DNA of 64,000 nt from Pseudomonas sp. Irchel s3h17 (GTDB taxonomy: Bacteria > Pseudomonadota > Gammaproteobacteria > Pseudomonadales > Pseudomonadaceae), in the NCBI RefSeq assembly GCF_900187505.1, contig NZ_FYDL01000007.1, positions 234,726-298,725 of the forward strand. The letters are read 5' to 3'. Both the position numbers and the translations under genes were made by a program. Shown here piece after piece: positions 37,811 through 48,118 of the stretch. The notes below the pieces were generated by a model, which saw nothing but the letters and a program-made list of their open reading frames with translations, made no database searches and was not told the origin of the DNA. The stretch's first letter is position 1, and the number at the start of each line of letters is the position of its first letter.

Positions 37811-39214
37811 GGCAATCCCCAGTGCCTGCATTTTCTTGTACAGCGTCGAACGTCCCAGCCCCAGGCGTGCCGCCGCGTCGATCACCTTGCCGCCGCATTG
37901 CGCCAGCGTGCTTTCAATCAGGTGACGGTCAAAACGCTCGCGGGCGGCGCTGAAGGTTTCATGGGCAAGGGGCGCAGTCGCCGCCAGGGCAGTGTGTGGC
38001 ACGGGAACCAGGCCACCGATCGCGGCGCGAATTTCGTCGGCATCCAGGATCAGGTCATCGCTGAGCAGCGCCGCCCGTTCCAGCACGTTGCGCAGTTCGC
38101 GAATATTGCCTGGCCAGGCGTGTTGCCCCAGTAGCGCCAGGGCCTGCTGGTCGAGTTCATGCTGGCTGCGCAGTTCTTCGAGAATGGCTTCGCTCAGGGC
38201 CGGCAGGTCGTCGAGACGCTCGCGCAGTGGCGGCACCTGAATCGGCAGGACATTGAGGCGGTAATACAGGTCGGCGCGGAACTCACCGCGCTTGATCGCC
38301 GCCTCAAGGTCGGTGGAGGTCGCGGCGATGACCCGCACATCGCTCTGGATCATTTCGTTGGAGCCCACCGGTTCGAATTCTTTCTCCTGCAATACCCGCA
38401 GCAGTTTGCTTTGCAGTGGCAGTGGCATGTCGCCGATTTCGTCGAGAAACAGGGTGCCTCCCTGGGCGATCTGCAATTTGCCGGAGCGGCCCTTGCGGTC
38501 GGCACCCGTGAAGGCGCCGGGGGCGGTGCCGAAAAACTCGGCCTCCAGCAGGGCCTCGGGAATGGCCGCGCTGTTGATGCTGACGAAGGCTTTGTGGGCC
38601 CGTGGCGAGGCGCTGTGAATGGCCTGGGCCAGCAATTCCTTGCCGGTGCCGGTTTCGCCCAGCAGCAATACCGGTGAATCGGTGCTGGCGCTGCGGCGGG
38701 CGCGGCGTTTGACTTCCAGGCTGGCGGCGCTGGTGCCGATGAAGTGGGCGAAGGTGTACTTGGCCTGGCGAGCGCGCAGCAACGAACGGGTGGAGGCCAG
38801 CTCTTGCTGCATGCTCAGGTAGCGCTTGAGCATCGGCGACAGGCTGCGCAACTCATCGAACAGGGCAAAGCCGATGGCGCCGATCACCGCCCCGGCATCG
38901 TCGTGGATCGGCAGGCGCATTACCACCAGCGGCTCCTTGGACGTGTCCTGCATGTCCAGCAAGATCGGCCGGCCGGTGCGTACCACTTCACGCAACAGGC
39001 TGCCGGGGATCACGCTCTCGCAGGGTTTACCGATGGCCACCGCAGCCGACTCCAGGCCAAAGCGCCGGGCATAGCGTTCGTTCATCCAGACGATGTTCGC
39101 ATCATGGTCGACGATGACCGTGCCTTCGCTGGACTGCTCGATGATTTCGAACAACGAGCGGATCGCCAGCAGACGTACCCGCTGGTAGTCCTTGAGGCTG
39201 TCGGTGGTGTTCAT
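37799..39214 (-). CDS. hbcR: Sigma-54-dependent activator, HbcR-like
   Basis: 471 residues from ATG 39214 (AGGAA upstream). PAS domain (about 20-130, EGTVIVDHDANIVWMNERYA), AAA+ domain with Walker A GETGTGKELLAQAIH, the sigma-54 contact loop GAFTGA and Walker B GGTLFLDEIGDMP, then a Fis-type helix-turn-helix (GKVIDAAARLGLGRSTLYKK). Position next to gntP-bdhA-aacS with a sigma-54 promoter matches HbcR, the 3-hydroxybutyrate activator of P. aeruginosa. The symbol rests on this context. Confidence 0.87.
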   Translation of the reverse strand: MNTTDSLKDYQRVRLLAIRSLFEIIEQSSEGTVIVDHDANIVWMNERYARRFGLESAAVAIGKPCESVIPGSLLREVVRTGRPILLDMQDTSKEPLVVMRLPIHDDAGAVIGAIGFALFDELRSLSPMLKRYLSMQQELASTRSLLRARQAKYTFAHFIGTSAASLEVKRRARRSASTDSPVLLLGETGTGKELLAQAIHSASPRAHKAFVSINSAAIPEALLEAEFFGTAPGAFTGADRKGRSGKLQIAQGGTLFLDEIGDMPLPLQSKLLRVLQEKEFEPVGSNEMIQSDVRVIAATSTDLEAAIKRGEFRADLYYRLNVLPIQVPPLRERLDDLPALSEAILEELRSQHELDQQALALLGQHAWPGNIRELRNVLERAALLSDDLILDADEIRAAIGGLVPVPHTALAATAPLAHETFSAARERFDRHLIESTLAQCGGKVIDAAARLGLGRSTLYKKMQALGIAESQ

Positions 39215-39276
39215 GGTTGCATTTCCTGAATGTGTATCGTCCATGCTCGCGAAGGCCATGATGCGGTCTGGCGCGA

Positions 39277-40857
39277 TTATGCCCAGCCCGGGTGGGCGGC
39301 CGCCAACAGCTCTTTGGTATAGGGGTGCCGGGGCGCATCGAACACCTCATGGCTGGCGCCGCGCTCCACGACTTTGCCGTCCTTGATCACAATCATGTCG
39401 TGGGCCAGGGCGCGCACCACTGACAGGTCGTGGCTGATGAACAGGTAGGTCAGGCCGTGTTTTTCCTGGAGCTGGCGGAGTAGGGCGACCACCTGTTTCT
39501 GCACCGTGCGGTCCAGGGCCGAGGTGGGCTCGTCGAGCAGGATCAGCGCCGGTTTCAACACCAGCGCCCGGGCAATGGCGATGCGTTGGCGCTGGCCACC
39601 GGAGAACTCGTGGGGGTAGCGGTGCCGGCTTTGCGGGTCCAGGCCGACTTCCTCGAGGGCCTGGATCACCTGGGCCTCGCATTCGGCGGCGGTGGACTGG
39701 CTATGGACTTCCAATCCTTCGCTGATGATCTGCGCCACGGACATGCGCGGGCTGAGGCTGCCAAACGGATCCTGGAACACCACCTGCATTTTTTTGCGCC
39801 ACGGCCGTAGTTGCTTCTGGTTCAGGCGGTCCAGGGCTTCGCCCTGGAAACGGATGCTGCCCTCGGAATCCAGCAGGCGCAGGATCGCCTGGCCCAGTGT
39901 GGACTTGCCCGAACCGGACTCGCCGACGATGCCCAGGGTCTTGCCCCGTTGAATGCTCAGGCTGATACCGTCCACGGCGTGCAACCAGGTCTTGCGTTTG
40001 AACAGGCCACCGCCCAGCGGGAAGCGTACGCTCAGGTCGTCGACCTCCAGCACCGCTTCGCGTTCGTCCCGTGGCAAGGCTTCACCTTCGGGTTCCGCAT
40101 TCAACAGCACGCAGCTGTAGGGGTGCTGCGGTGCATTGAACAGGCGCTCGCAATCGGCTTGCTCAACGATTTCTCCGCCGCGCATCACGCACACCCGCTG
40201 CGCGATGCTGCGCACCAGGTTGAGGTCGTGACTGATCAACAGCAACGACATGCCCAGGCGTTGTTGCAGCGATTTGAGCAGCAGCAGGATCTTGCGTTGC
40301 ACCGTCACGTCCAATGCGGTGGTCGGCTCGTCGGCGATCAGCAACTCGGGCTCGCAGGCCAGGGCCATGGCGATCATCACTCGTTGTCGCTGGCCGCCGG
40401 AGAGTTGGTGCGGATAGGCCTTGAGGCGCTCTTCGGGTTTCTGGATGCCCACCAGGTCCAGCAGTTCGAGAATCCGTTTCTGCGCCGCCTTGCCCCCCAG
40501 TCCCTTGTGCACCAGCAGGGTCTCGCCGATCTGTTTTTCGATGCTGTGCAGCGGATTGAGGGAAGTCATCGGCTCCTGGAAGATCATCGCGATGCGATCG
40601 CCCCGCAGCGAGCGCAGGGTGCCACTGTCGGCGCCCATCAATTCCTGGCCTCGGTAGCGAATACTGCCGGACGACTCGGTACCGCATTCGGGCAGCAGTT
40701 GCAGGATCGAGTGGGCGGTCACCGATTTGCCCGAGCCGGACTCGCCCACCAGCGCCAGGCACTCGCCGGGACGGATGTCCAGGCACAGGTTGCGCACCGC
40801 CGCCTGACCACTGAAGGCCACGTTGAGGTCACGGATTTCGATCAGGTTGTCGCTCAT
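39277..40857 (-). CDS. yejF: Peptide ABC transporter ATPase, YejF-like
   Basis: 526 residues with two full ATPase cassettes. The first has [30 protein letters not shown] and [12 protein letters not shown]; the second has [30 protein letters not shown] and [12 protein letters not shown]. Fused double ATPase is the YejF arrangement. It drives uptake of oligopeptides and microcin C-type compounds. Last gene of yejABEF; its start lies 105 bases after the yejE stop because of a tandem repeat. Confidence 0.95.
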   Translation of the reverse strand: MSDNLIEIRDLNVAFSGQAAVRNLCLDIRPGECLALVGESGSGKSVTAHSILQLLPECGTESSGSIRYRGQELMGADSGTLRSLRGDRIAMIFQEPMTSLNPLHSIEKQIGETLLVHKGLGGKAAQKRILELLDLVGIQKPEERLKAYPHQLSGGQRQRVMIAMALACEPELLIADEPTTALDVTVQRKILLLLKSLQQRLGMSLLLISHDLNLVRSIAQRVCVMRGGEIVEQADCERLFNAPQHPYSCVLLNAEPEGEALPRDEREAVLEVDDLSVRFPLGGGLFKRKTWLHAVDGISLSIQRGKTLGIVGESGSGKSTLGQAILRLLDSEGSIRFQGEALDRLNQKQLRPWRKKMQVVFQDPFGSLSPRMSVAQIISEGLEVHSQSTAAECEAQVIQALEEVGLDPQSRHRYPHEFSGGQRQRIAIARALVLKPALILLDEPTSALDRTVQKQVVALLRQLQEKHGLTYLFISHDLSVVRALAHDMIVIKDGKVVERGASHEVFDAPRHPYTKELLAAAHPGWA

Positions 40858-40880
40858 ATCAACAGTCCGCTGAAAAATGG

Positions 40881-40979
40881 TGGATCAAGATCGCGGATCA
40901 AGATCGTGGATCAAGATCGTGGATCAAGATCGCGGATCAAGATCGTGGATCAAGATCGCGGATCAAGATCGTGGATCAA
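40881..40979. repeat. 13-bp tandem repeat at the yejE-yejF junction
   Basis: Seven full copies of YGGATCAAGATCG (Y is T or C) plus a partial eighth, starting at 40881, 40894, 40907, 40920, 40933, 40946, 40959 and 40972. Copies differ only at the first base. The yejE reading frame enters the repeat from the right and stops in it. 13 is not a multiple of 3, so each added copy shifts downstream frame phase but leaves the yejE stop unchanged. Likely to vary in copy number by slippage. Confidence 0.95.
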
Positions 40980-41985
40980 ACGCATCGCGCAATGCTTCGC
41001 CGATGAACACCAGTAACGAAAGAATCAACGCCAGGGTGAAAAACGCCGTCAGTCCCAGCCACGGCGCTTGCAGGTTCTGTTTGCCCTGGCCGATCAACTC
41101 GCCCAGCGACGCACTGCCGGCGGGCATGCCGAAGCCGAGGAAGTCGAGGGCGGTGAGGGTCGAGATGGCACCGGTGAGAATGAACGGCAGGTAGCTCAGG
41201 GTGGCGTTCATGGCGTTCGGCAGGATGTGCCGCACGATCACCTTGCGGTCCGTCAGGCCCAGGGCGCGTGCGGCCTTGACGTATTCCAGGTTGCGCCCGC
41301 GCAGGAACTCGGCGCGCACCACGTCCACCAGCGCCAGCCAGGAAAACAGCGCCATGATCCCCAGCAGCCACCAGAAGTTCGGCTCGACGAAGCCCGACAG
41401 GATGATCAGCAGGTACAGCACCGGCAACCCCGACCAGACCTCCAGCAAGCGCTGGCCAAGCAGGTCGACCCAGCCGCCGTAGTAACCCTGCAAGGCGCCG
41501 GCGGTAATACCGATCAGCGCGCTGATAAAGGTCAGGGCCAGGGCGAACAGGATCGACACCCGCGCCCCGAAGATCACCCGCGCCAGCACGTCGCGCGCCT
41601 GGTCATCGGTCCCCAGCCAGTTGACGGTCGAGGGCGGACTCGGTGCCGGTTGGTTGAGGTCGTAGTTCGGGGTGTCGTCACTGAACGGGACCGGCGGGAA
41701 CAGCATCCAGCCGCCGTCCTGTTTGATCAGCTTCTGCACGTAGTCACTGCGGTAGTCGGCCTGGAACGGCAGTTGCCCGCCGAACTCCTGCTCGGTGTAG
41801 CGCTTGAATGCCGGGAAGTACAACGTGTCCTGATAACTGAGCACCAGCGGTTTGTCGTTGGCAATCAACTCGCCGCCGAGGGTCAGCAGGAACAGGCCGA
41901 TGAACAGCCACAGCGACCACCAGCCCCGACGGTTCCTCTTGAAACGCTCGAAACGACGGCGCGCCAGGGGCGAGAGCTTGAGCAT
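40963..41985 (-). CDS. yejE: Peptide ABC transporter permease, YejE-like
   Basis: 340 residues from ATG 41985. Six membrane helices, a long periplasmic segment after the first (about 45-140), and the permease coupling loop EYVKAARALGLTDRKVIVRH. The C-terminus DAFDPRS is at the normal family end and its last codons form the edge of the 13-bp repeat. The start overlaps the yejB stop (TGATG). Confidence 0.95.
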   Translation of the reverse strand: MLKLSPLARRRFERFKRNRRGWWSLWLFIGLFLLTLGGELIANDKPLVLSYQDTLYFPAFKRYTEQEFGGQLPFQADYRSDYVQKLIKQDGGWMLFPPVPFSDDTPNYDLNQPAPSPPSTVNWLGTDDQARDVLARVIFGARVSILFALALTFISALIGITAGALQGYYGGWVDLLGQRLLEVWSGLPVLYLLIILSGFVEPNFWWLLGIMALFSWLALVDVVRAEFLRGRNLEYVKAARALGLTDRKVIVRHILPNAMNATLSYLPFILTGAISTLTALDFLGFGMPAGSASLGELIGQGKQNLQAPWLGLTAFFTLALILSLLVFIGEALRDAFDPRS

Positions 41986-43043
41986 CAGGCGTTCCTCGCG
42001 GCGAAGTCGATGCGCGGGTCGACCAGGGTGTAGCACAGGTCGCCGATGAGTTTTATCAGCAGGCCGAAGAGGGTGAAGATGAACAGCGAGCCGAATACCA
42101 CCGGGTAGTCCCGGGACACGGCCGCTTCATAGCTCATGCGCCCCAGGCCGTCGAGGGAGAAGATCACCTCGATCAACAAAGAGCCGGCGAAGAACACGCT
42201 GATGAACGCCTGGGGAATTCCCGACACCACCAGCAGCATGGCGTTGCGAAACACGTGGCCATAGAGCACCCGGCGCTCGCTCAGGCCCTTGGCGCGAGCG
42301 GTCACTACGTACTGGCGGGTGATTTCATTGAGAAACGAGTTCTTGGTCAGGATGGTCAGGGTGGCAAATCCACCGACCACCAATGCCGTCACGGGCAGCA
42401 CCAGGTGCCAGAAGTAGTCGGTGATTTTGCCCAGTGTCGACAGCTGGTCGAAGTTCTCCGACACCAGGCCGCGCACCGGAAACCAGTTCAGCGAGGTGCC
42501 GCCGGCAAATACCACGATCAGGAACATGGCAAACAGAAAGGCCGGCATCGCATAGCCGATGATGATCGCAGTGCTGCTCCAGACATCAAAGTGGCTGCCG
42601 TGATGCACCGCCTTGCGGATGCCCAGGGGGATCGAAACCAGGTAGGTGATCAGGGTCGCCCACAGTCCGAGGGAAATGGTCACTGGCATCTTTTCCAGGA
42701 TCAGGTCGGTCACCGTGGCACCGCGAAAAAAGCTTTTGCCGAAGTCCAGGCGGGCATAGCTCTTGAGCATCAGCCACAGGCGCTCCACGGCGGGCTTGTC
42801 GAAACCGTACTGTTTCTCGATGTCCTTGATCAGTTGCGGGTCCAGGCCGCGGCTGGCCCGTGAGCCATGGCTCACCACGTCACCGGAAGCACCGGGGCTG
42901 GCACCGCCGATCCCTTGCAGGTGGGCGATGGCTTGCTCGACCGGGCCGCCGGGTGCCGCCTGCACGATCACGAAATTGACCAGCAGGATGATCACCAGGG
43001 TGGGGATGATCAGCAGCAAGCGGCGAATGATGTAAGCCAGCAT
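41985..43043 (-). CDS. yejB: Peptide ABC transporter permease, YejB-like
   Basis: 352 residues from ATG 43043. First helix [20 protein letters not shown], then [20 protein letters not shown] as in YejB, and the coupling loop [20 protein letters not shown]. Overlaps yejA and yejE ends by one base each, so the set is translationally coupled. Confidence 0.95.
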   Translation of the reverse strand: MLAYIIRRLLLIIPTLVIILLVNFVIVQAAPGGPVEQAIAHLQGIGGASPGASGDVVSHGSRASRGLDPQLIKDIEKQYGFDKPAVERLWLMLKSYARLDFGKSFFRGATVTDLILEKMPVTISLGLWATLITYLVSIPLGIRKAVHHGSHFDVWSSTAIIIGYAMPAFLFAMFLIVVFAGGTSLNWFPVRGLVSENFDQLSTLGKITDYFWHLVLPVTALVVGGFATLTILTKNSFLNEITRQYVVTARAKGLSERRVLYGHVFRNAMLLVVSGIPQAFISVFFAGSLLIEVIFSLDGLGRMSYEAAVSRDYPVVFGSLFIFTLFGLLIKLIGDLCYTLVDPRIDFAARNA

Positions 43044-44911
43044 CAATGGGGCCCTCCGGGTTGACTACGCCTGATGCGTTCGGCGGCCATCTGCTCATTG
43101 GTCAGCGGGGTCCGGCTCACTTCCCACCAGCTTTCGATGGCGTCGTCATTGCTCGCCTGTACCGCCGGCATGCCAAAACGGTTCCACCAGACCGTCGAGG
43201 TGCCGGGCGGGTAGTAGTTGGGAATCCAGTAGTAGTTCCATTGCAACACCCGGTCCAGGGCGCGGGCATGGTGCAGCATGTCGACCTGGGTGGTGGCCTT
43301 GACCAGGCCGGTGATCAAGGTGTCGACAGCGGGGTTCTTCAGTGCCATGTAGTTGTTGGAACCCGGGTCGTTGGCCGCCGCCGAACCGAAATAGTTGAAC
43401 AGCTCGCCCCCGGGGGAAGTGGTGACCGGGAAGCCGGTGACGATCATGTCGTAGTCGCGACTCATCAGGCGATTGACGTATTGCGACGAGTCGATCAAGC
43501 GGATGTTCAGGTTGATGCCGATCTGCGCCAGGGTGCGCTTGTAGGGCAGCAGCAAGCGGTCCATGCCGTTCTGGCTGATCAGGAAGGTAAAGGCCAGCGG
43601 CTCGCCTTCGGCGTTGACCAATTGGTCGCCTTCGGCTTTCCAGCCAGCCTGCTCGAGCAGAGCCAGGGCCTGCAGTTGCTTGTCGCGGATCAGGCCGCTG
43701 CCATCGGTCTTCGGTGCTTCGAACACCTGGGCGAAGACTTCATCGGGAATCTGCCCGCGCAGGGGTTCGAGAATCGCCCGCTCACCGGCATCCGGCAACT
43801 GCCTGGCGGCCAGTTCGGTGTTGGAAAAAAAGCTCTGCTGGCGGATGTACAGGTCGCGCATCATCTGCCGGTTGCTCCACTCGAAGTCCCAGAGCATCGC
43901 CAATGCCTGGCGCACGCGGCGGTCCTTGAACAGGGGGTTTTGCAGGTTGAACACAAAGCCCTGGGACGGTTGCGGCGCCTGCCTGGCCAGGTGGGCTTTT
44001 TGCAGGCGGCCGTCGCTCAGCGCCGGGCTGTCGTAGCCGATGGAGTAGCCGGTGGCGGAGAACTCGCGGTTGTAGTCATAGGCGCCCCCGCGCAGGACCT
44101 GGCGGGCGACGTCGGTGTCGCCGAAGTACTCGATGCTGAAGTGGTCGAAATTGTACAGGCCACGGCTGACAGGCAGGTCCTTGCCCCACCAGTCGGCGTT
44201 GCGTTCGAAGGTAATGCTGCGCCCGGAGTCAATCTTGCTCACGCGGTACGGGCCGCTGCCCAGCGGGGCTTCGTAGCCGCCACCGTTGGCGAAATCGCGG
44301 GTTTTCCACCAGTGCTCGGGAAACACCGGCAAGGTGGCGACGTCCAGCGGCAAGGTGCGGTTTTCGTTGTTCTTGAAATCGAAGCGAAGGGTGCGCGGCG
44401 ATTCGACTTCGACGCCTTTGACGTCGGCGAATTGTGTGCGGTAGCGCAGGCTGCCCTGGGTCATCAGCAGGTTGAAGGTGTAGCGCACATCCTCGGCGGT
44501 AATGGGCGTGCCATCGGCGAAGCGTGCCTTGGGGTTCAGGTAGAAGCGCAGCCACAAACCATCGTCGGCGCGCTCCATTTTTTCCGCGACCAGCCCGTAC
44601 ACGGTGTAGGGCTCATCCAGTGAGCGCTGGGCCAGGGGCGAATAAATCATCCCGTCGAGCTGGGACACGCCAATGCCTTTGTCGATGTACGGCAAGACGT
44701 GGTCGAAACGCCCGATTTCGATTGCCGAGCGCCGCATGCTGCCACCCTTGGGCGCCTGCGGGTTGGCGTAGGCGAAATGACTGAAGTTGGCGGGGTACCT
44801 GGCCGGTTCGCCGTAGACGGTCAAGGCGTGTTGAGGCGCCGCGTTCGCGACGCCAGCACTCAAGAGCAAGGCCAGGACCGTGAAGATCAATGAGGGGAAA
44901 GCCAGTCGCAT
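43043..44911 (-). CDS. yejA: Peptide ABC transporter solute-binding protein, YejA-like
   Basis: 622 residues from ATG 44911. Signal peptide (residues 1-24, ending VANA) then a family 5 extracellular binding protein ([60 protein letters not shown]). Periplasmic receptor of the importer. AAGG lies upstream of the ATG. First gene of yejABEF. Confidence 0.93.
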   Translation of the reverse strand: MRLAFPSLIFTVLALLLSAGVANAAPQHALTVYGEPARYPANFSHFAYANPQAPKGGSMRRSAIEIGRFDHVLPYIDKGIGVSQLDGMIYSPLAQRSLDEPYTVYGLVAEKMERADDGLWLRFYLNPKARFADGTPITAEDVRYTFNLLMTQGSLRYRTQFADVKGVEVESPRTLRFDFKNNENRTLPLDVATLPVFPEHWWKTRDFANGGGYEAPLGSGPYRVSKIDSGRSITFERNADWWGKDLPVSRGLYNFDHFSIEYFGDTDVARQVLRGGAYDYNREFSATGYSIGYDSPALSDGRLQKAHLARQAPQPSQGFVFNLQNPLFKDRRVRQALAMLWDFEWSNRQMMRDLYIRQQSFFSNTELAARQLPDAGERAILEPLRGQIPDEVFAQVFEAPKTDGSGLIRDKQLQALALLEQAGWKAEGDQLVNAEGEPLAFTFLISQNGMDRLLLPYKRTLAQIGINLNIRLIDSSQYVNRLMSRDYDMIVTGFPVTTSPGGELFNYFGSAAANDPGSNNYMALKNPAVDTLITGLVKATTQVDMLHHARALDRVLQWNYYWIPNYYPPGTSTVWWNRFGMPAVQASNDDAIESWWEVSRTPLTNEQMAAERIRRSQPGGPH

Positions 44912-44999
44912 TGTCAGCCTTAAGCGCCGGGTGATCGGTGGTTCAATTTGTACGCTAGCAGCGCGTGACTCGCCAGCCAATCTCATTCGTTACATGCGC

Positions 45000-45025
45000 A
45001 ACGGCCCACCAAGAGGCGGGCCGTT
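45000..45025 (-). terminator. Hairpin between the parvulin gene and yejA
   Basis: AACGGCCCACC-AAGA-GGCGGGCCGTT. It pairs better on the minus strand (one G-U) and follows the parvulin stop by 22 bases. There is no U tract, so termination would be weak. Confidence 0.45.
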
Positions 45026-45046
45026 GTTTAACACATTCGCAGGTGA

Positions 45047-45328
45047 TCAGTCCTGACGGCTGGTCACTTCCAGCAGGTGGTAACCGAACTGGGTCTTGAC
45101 CGGGCCCTGTACGGTGTTGACCGGTGCGCTGAAGACCACGGCGTCGAACTCCTTGACCATCTGGCCTGGACCGAACGAACCCAGGTCGCCGCCTTGGCGG
45201 CTGGACGGGCAAGTGGAGTTGGCTTTGGCAACTTCAGCGAAATCAGTACCCGCTTCGATCTGCGCCTTGAGTTCGTTGCACTTGGCTTCGCTGGCAACCA
45301 GGATGTGGCGGGCAGTGGCTTTGGCCAT
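45047..45328 (-). CDS. Parvulin-type peptidyl-prolyl isomerase, PpiC-like, second copy
   Basis: 93 residues from ATG 45328: ARHILVASEAKCNELKAQIE, NSTCPSSRQGGDLGSFGPGQ, FSAPVNTVQGPVKTQFGYHL. Complete parvulin fold, no signal peptide. Same family as the gene at 29782 but only moderately alike. Stands alone. Confidence 0.92.
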   Translation of the reverse strand: MAKATARHILVASEAKCNELKAQIEAGTDFAEVAKANSTCPSSRQGGDLGSFGPGQMVKEFDAVVFSAPVNTVQGPVKTQFGYHLLEVTSRQD

Positions 45329-45454
45329 GGGGAAATCTCCAATCAATGTTCAATAAAGTGCTGAGCCTACCGGATTCAGTGGTCTATTTCTTGTCAATCT
45401 GGTGATTGATTCGGTGTCGCCTTGCCGTCGGTCGAAAATCAACGCTCGATCCCC

Positions 45455-46336
45455 TCAGAGGCCGATGCGCTTGAGGCGTTCGGCGTGCTCAACGTACAAC
45501 CCCACCGGGTCGATGCCTGTGCGCACCAGGCCTGCCGTCTGGTTGATGCTGTCCATGTGGTCCATGGGGTGGTCGGAGCGCAGGACCGTGCCCAGGTGCG
45601 AGCTGTAGCGACCGACCATGCCGTCGTTCTGCTCTGCCTCGCGCGTGAAGAAACCGGAAAAGCCGCGACAGAAGGCGTGCAGCGGATCAAGGGCATTCGC
45701 CCCTTCAGCCAGCAGGTTGTCCTGCAACGTGCCGCTCCAGGAGTAGTAGCGAACGCCCTTGACCTGCTCATCGCCCTGGCCGCCCCAGGTATCCGGCAGG
45801 CCCTGCGGGTATTTGGCATTGAAGGCGGCAACCCCTTCAGTGGTCAGTGCGTTGAGGGCGACCAGGGCGTTCTGCGGGATGTCCGGTTGGCCACTGGCAA
45901 AGCGCAGGAACTCGACGAACAAGGTCGAGGCGGCCACGGCAACTCGTTCGGGCAAGCGTCCCGGGGTCAAGGCCTTGCGCAGGCAGTCGGCCAGTTCCGA
46001 GCCGTGGTTCGGCCCGCTGACCGAGGTTACCGAGGCTACCTGCCGCGGCAGGGTGGCGGCTGCATAGCGTGCCGCCAGTGCGCCCTGGCTATGGCCGATC
46101 AGGTTGACCTTGCTCGCCCCGGTACCTGCCAGCACCCGCTCGATCTGGGTCTGCAATTGCTGGCCACGGACTTCATTGCTGTGAGTGGCCGAGAGGTAGG
46201 GGATGAACACATGGGCGCCAGCGTTCATGAGTGCCTGCCGGATGCCGTGGAACAGTTCGAGTTTGCCGATGCGGTCGAATCCGAAGAGACCGTGGACCAG
46301 CATGATGGGGTATTGCGTGTCTGCATTCCGTTGCAT
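45455..46336 (-). CDS. Lipase family I.1/I.2-like, without signal peptide
   Basis: 293 residues from ATG 46336 (GAGG upstream). Alpha/beta hydrolase with oxyanion [10 protein letters not shown], nucleophile elbow GHSQG, and likely acid and base in NDGMVG and DHPMDHMDS. Two cysteines (in DCLRKAL and AFCRGF) match the single disulphide of Pseudomonas triacylglycerol lipases. The N-terminus [19 protein letters not shown] has no signal peptide, and no lif foldase gene follows, so it is probably cytoplasmic or exported by another route. Confidence 0.85.
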   Translation of the reverse strand: MQRNADTQYPIMLVHGLFGFDRIGKLELFHGIRQALMNAGAHVFIPYLSATHSNEVRGQQLQTQIERVLAGTGASKVNLIGHSQGALAARYAAATLPRQVASVTSVSGPNHGSELADCLRKALTPGRLPERVAVAASTLFVEFLRFASGQPDIPQNALVALNALTTEGVAAFNAKYPQGLPDTWGGQGDEQVKGVRYYSWSGTLQDNLLAEGANALDPLHAFCRGFSGFFTREAEQNDGMVGRYSSHLGTVLRSDHPMDHMDSINQTAGLVRTGIDPVGLYVEHAERLKRIGL

Positions 46337-46541
46337 ACGCGTGCCTCTATTCCGTTAGTTCGGGAGGGATGTTCACGCCCTCACTCTAATGCAGGTGCGC
46401 AATGGATCGATGTGCGAAAAAGCCGCTGTCAGTTGTTGAAAGCGGAATAGAGATGCGACGAATAATCAGGAGTGAAGGGGTTGTTCCGAGGTGGCCGCCA
46501 TTGCGCCGTGGCCGGCGCAATAGCGGTCGAACAAAATGGCT

Positions 46542-47627
46542 TCAGGCGCTCGCCGAGTGTCCGGGCGTGCGCAGTTTCAAGCTGGCACTGCGCAGCAACT
46601 GCTCGGTCGCGTCCCAGCCCAGGCAGCCGTCCGTCACCGACACACCGTAGCGCAGCGACGGGCTCAAGGGCTGGCAGCCTTCGAACAGGTGGCCTTCAAT
46701 CATCATGCCGATCAGCGCGCGATTGCCGTCCAGGCGTTGCTCCAGCACGTCATTGAACACCGCCGGTTGGCGCAAGGGATCCTTGCCGCTGTTGGCGTGG
46801 CTGCAGTCGACCATGATGCGCGACGCCATCTTCAGCGTCTGCAGGTCTGCCTGTAGGTGCGCGACATTCTGGCGGTCGTAGTTGGGGCCGCGGTGGCCGC
46901 CGCGCAGTACCAGGTGAGTGTCCGGGTTGCCCTGGGTCTGAATGATTGCCGGGTGCCCCTGGCTGTCGACGCCGAAGTGTCGGTGCGGATGAGCGGCCGA
47001 GCGCATGGCATCGGTGGCCACCCCAACGCCGCCGTCGGTACCATTCTTGAAACCGACCGGGATGCCCAGGCCGCTGGCCATTTCCCGATGGATCTGCGAT
47101 TCGGTGGTGCGTGCGCCGATGGCGACCCAGCTGAGCAGGTCGTCGTAGTAACTGGCGGCCATGGGCTGCAGCAGTTCGGTGGCGACGGGCAAACCCAGGC
47201 GCAGCATTTCACGCATCAGCTCGCGCGAGAGCGTCAGGCCACCGACCATGTCGTCGCTGCCGTCCAGGCGGGGGTCGTAGGCCAGGCCTTTCCAGCCGAC
47301 CGTGGTGCGGGGTTTTTCGACGTAGGCGCGCATCACGATGAGCATTTCACCGCTGACGTCGGTGGCGAGTCGGGCGAGCTTTTCAGCGTATTCCAGGGCC
47401 GATTGCGGATCGTGGATGGAGCAGGGGCCAACGACGACCAGCAGGCGACTGTCTTCACCTTGCAAAATGGCGCGGACCGCTTGGCGGTGGGCGGCGACTT
47501 GCGCCGTCAGGGCATTGCTCAGAGGCAATTGCTGTTTGAGTTGCAATGAGCTGGGCAGGCGCTGGGTCAGCGCTTCATTGGCAGGGCTCAGGGTGGACAG
47601 CGGCAGAGCGGAGAGGGATGCGTTCAT
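46542..47627 (-). CDS. 3-deoxy-7-phosphoheptulonate (DAHP) synthase, class I
   Basis: 361 residues from ATG 47627. Core motifs LLVVVGPCSIHDPQSALEYA, MRAYVEKPRTTVGWKG, GFKNGTDGGVGVATDAM, VLRGGHRGPNYD and MVDCSHANSGKDP with the metal-binding Cys, His, Glu and Asp of class I DAHP synthases. First step of aromatic amino acid synthesis. Which amino acid inhibits it cannot be read from sequence alone. The leader (47677-48094) has a peptide rich in Phe, Tyr and Trp followed by a terminator, so transcription attenuation is expected. Confidence 0.94.
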   Translation of the reverse strand: MNASLSALPLSTLSPANEALTQRLPSSLQLKQQLPLSNALTAQVAAHRQAVRAILQGEDSRLLVVVGPCSIHDPQSALEYAEKLARLATDVSGEMLIVMRAYVEKPRTTVGWKGLAYDPRLDGSDDMVGGLTLSRELMREMLRLGLPVATELLQPMAASYYDDLLSWVAIGARTTESQIHREMASGLGIPVGFKNGTDGGVGVATDAMRSAAHPHRHFGVDSQGHPAIIQTQGNPDTHLVLRGGHRGPNYDRQNVAHLQADLQTLKMASRIMVDCSHANSGKDPLRQPAVFNDVLEQRLDGNRALIGMMIEGHLFEGCQPLSPSLRYGVSVTDGCLGWDATEQLLRSASLKLRTPGHSASA

Positions 47628-47676
47628 GTTCGGGCTTCCTTGGGCTGGCGGCGGGTTCTGTCCCGCACGCTCGGCC

Positions 47677-47829
47677 CTACTGGGGTGTTCGACAATTGGC
47701 CGGATTGGCCTGGCGTGTGTGCTTGCCACCAGTGGGTGACCGATCGGAGGCGGCAGGCTGTCCCGAGCGGAGGCTGGTAAATCGCCAGGCGGAAAAACTG
47801 TCGTAACGGTAATAAGTGGCGTAGTTCAT
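47677..47829 (-). CDS. Second aromatic-rich small ORF before the DAHP synthase gene
   Basis: 50 codons from ATG 47829 with AAGGA 9 bases upstream. The N-terminal part, MNYATYYRYDSFSAWRF, has eight aromatic residues in 17. It lies after the attenuator terminator and ends 49 bases before the DAHP synthase start. It may be a second leader, sensing charged tRNA-Tyr/Phe/Trp for translation control, or a small protein. No known family recognised. Confidence 0.55.
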   Translation of the reverse strand: MNYATYYRYDSFSAWRFTSLRSGQPAASDRSPTGGKHTRQANPANCRTPQ

Positions 47830-47876
47830 GTCGTAATTCCTTGAAGTCAGTGATGTCGCTAAAAAGGTGTGGCGCT

Positions 47877-47916
47877 AAAAAAACAAAACCCCCGGTCGGG
47901 AGGCCGACCGGGGGTT
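47877..47916 (-). terminator. Attenuator terminator before the DAHP synthase gene
   Basis: Perfect 13-bp stem AACCCCCGGTCGG with a 4-base loop (47887-47916), followed on the minus strand by TTGTTTTTTT. It lies about 50 bases after the leader-peptide stop and upstream of the structural gene, so it must be read through for expression. Confidence 0.92.
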
Positions 47917-47965
47917 GAGAATTCTCTGGCAGGCGACCCCTTGAGTAGTGGCCGCCGTGTGGGTA

Positions 47966-48094
47966 TCAGGCGCGCCAGTGGCTAAACCAATACCCAAAAT
48001 AAAAGCTTGCCGGTACACAGGCGCGATTCACCCAGGCAGCCGCAACCGAGCGCTGGGCGCTGGCGAGATGAAGCTGTGAAGGGGAATGCAACAT
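47966..48094 (-). CDS. Aromatic leader peptide of the DAHP synthase attenuator
   Basis: 42 residues from ATG 48094 with GGAGA 7 bases upstream. The end reads SFYFGYWFSHWRA: three Phe, two Tyr and two Trp among 13 codons directly before the stop, the hallmark of a transcription-attenuation leader. Ribosome stalling there when aromatic aminoacyl-tRNA is scarce would favour read-through of the following terminator. Confidence 0.85.
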   Translation of the reverse strand: MLHSPSQLHLASAQRSVAAAWVNRACVPASFYFGYWFSHWRA

Positions 48095-48118
48095 GATCTG
48101 TCTCCGATGAATGCACCG

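Noticed and set aside
43046..44623. A 525-codon plus-strand frame opposite yejA
   Set aside because: Shadow of yejA, which has a signal peptide and family motifs.
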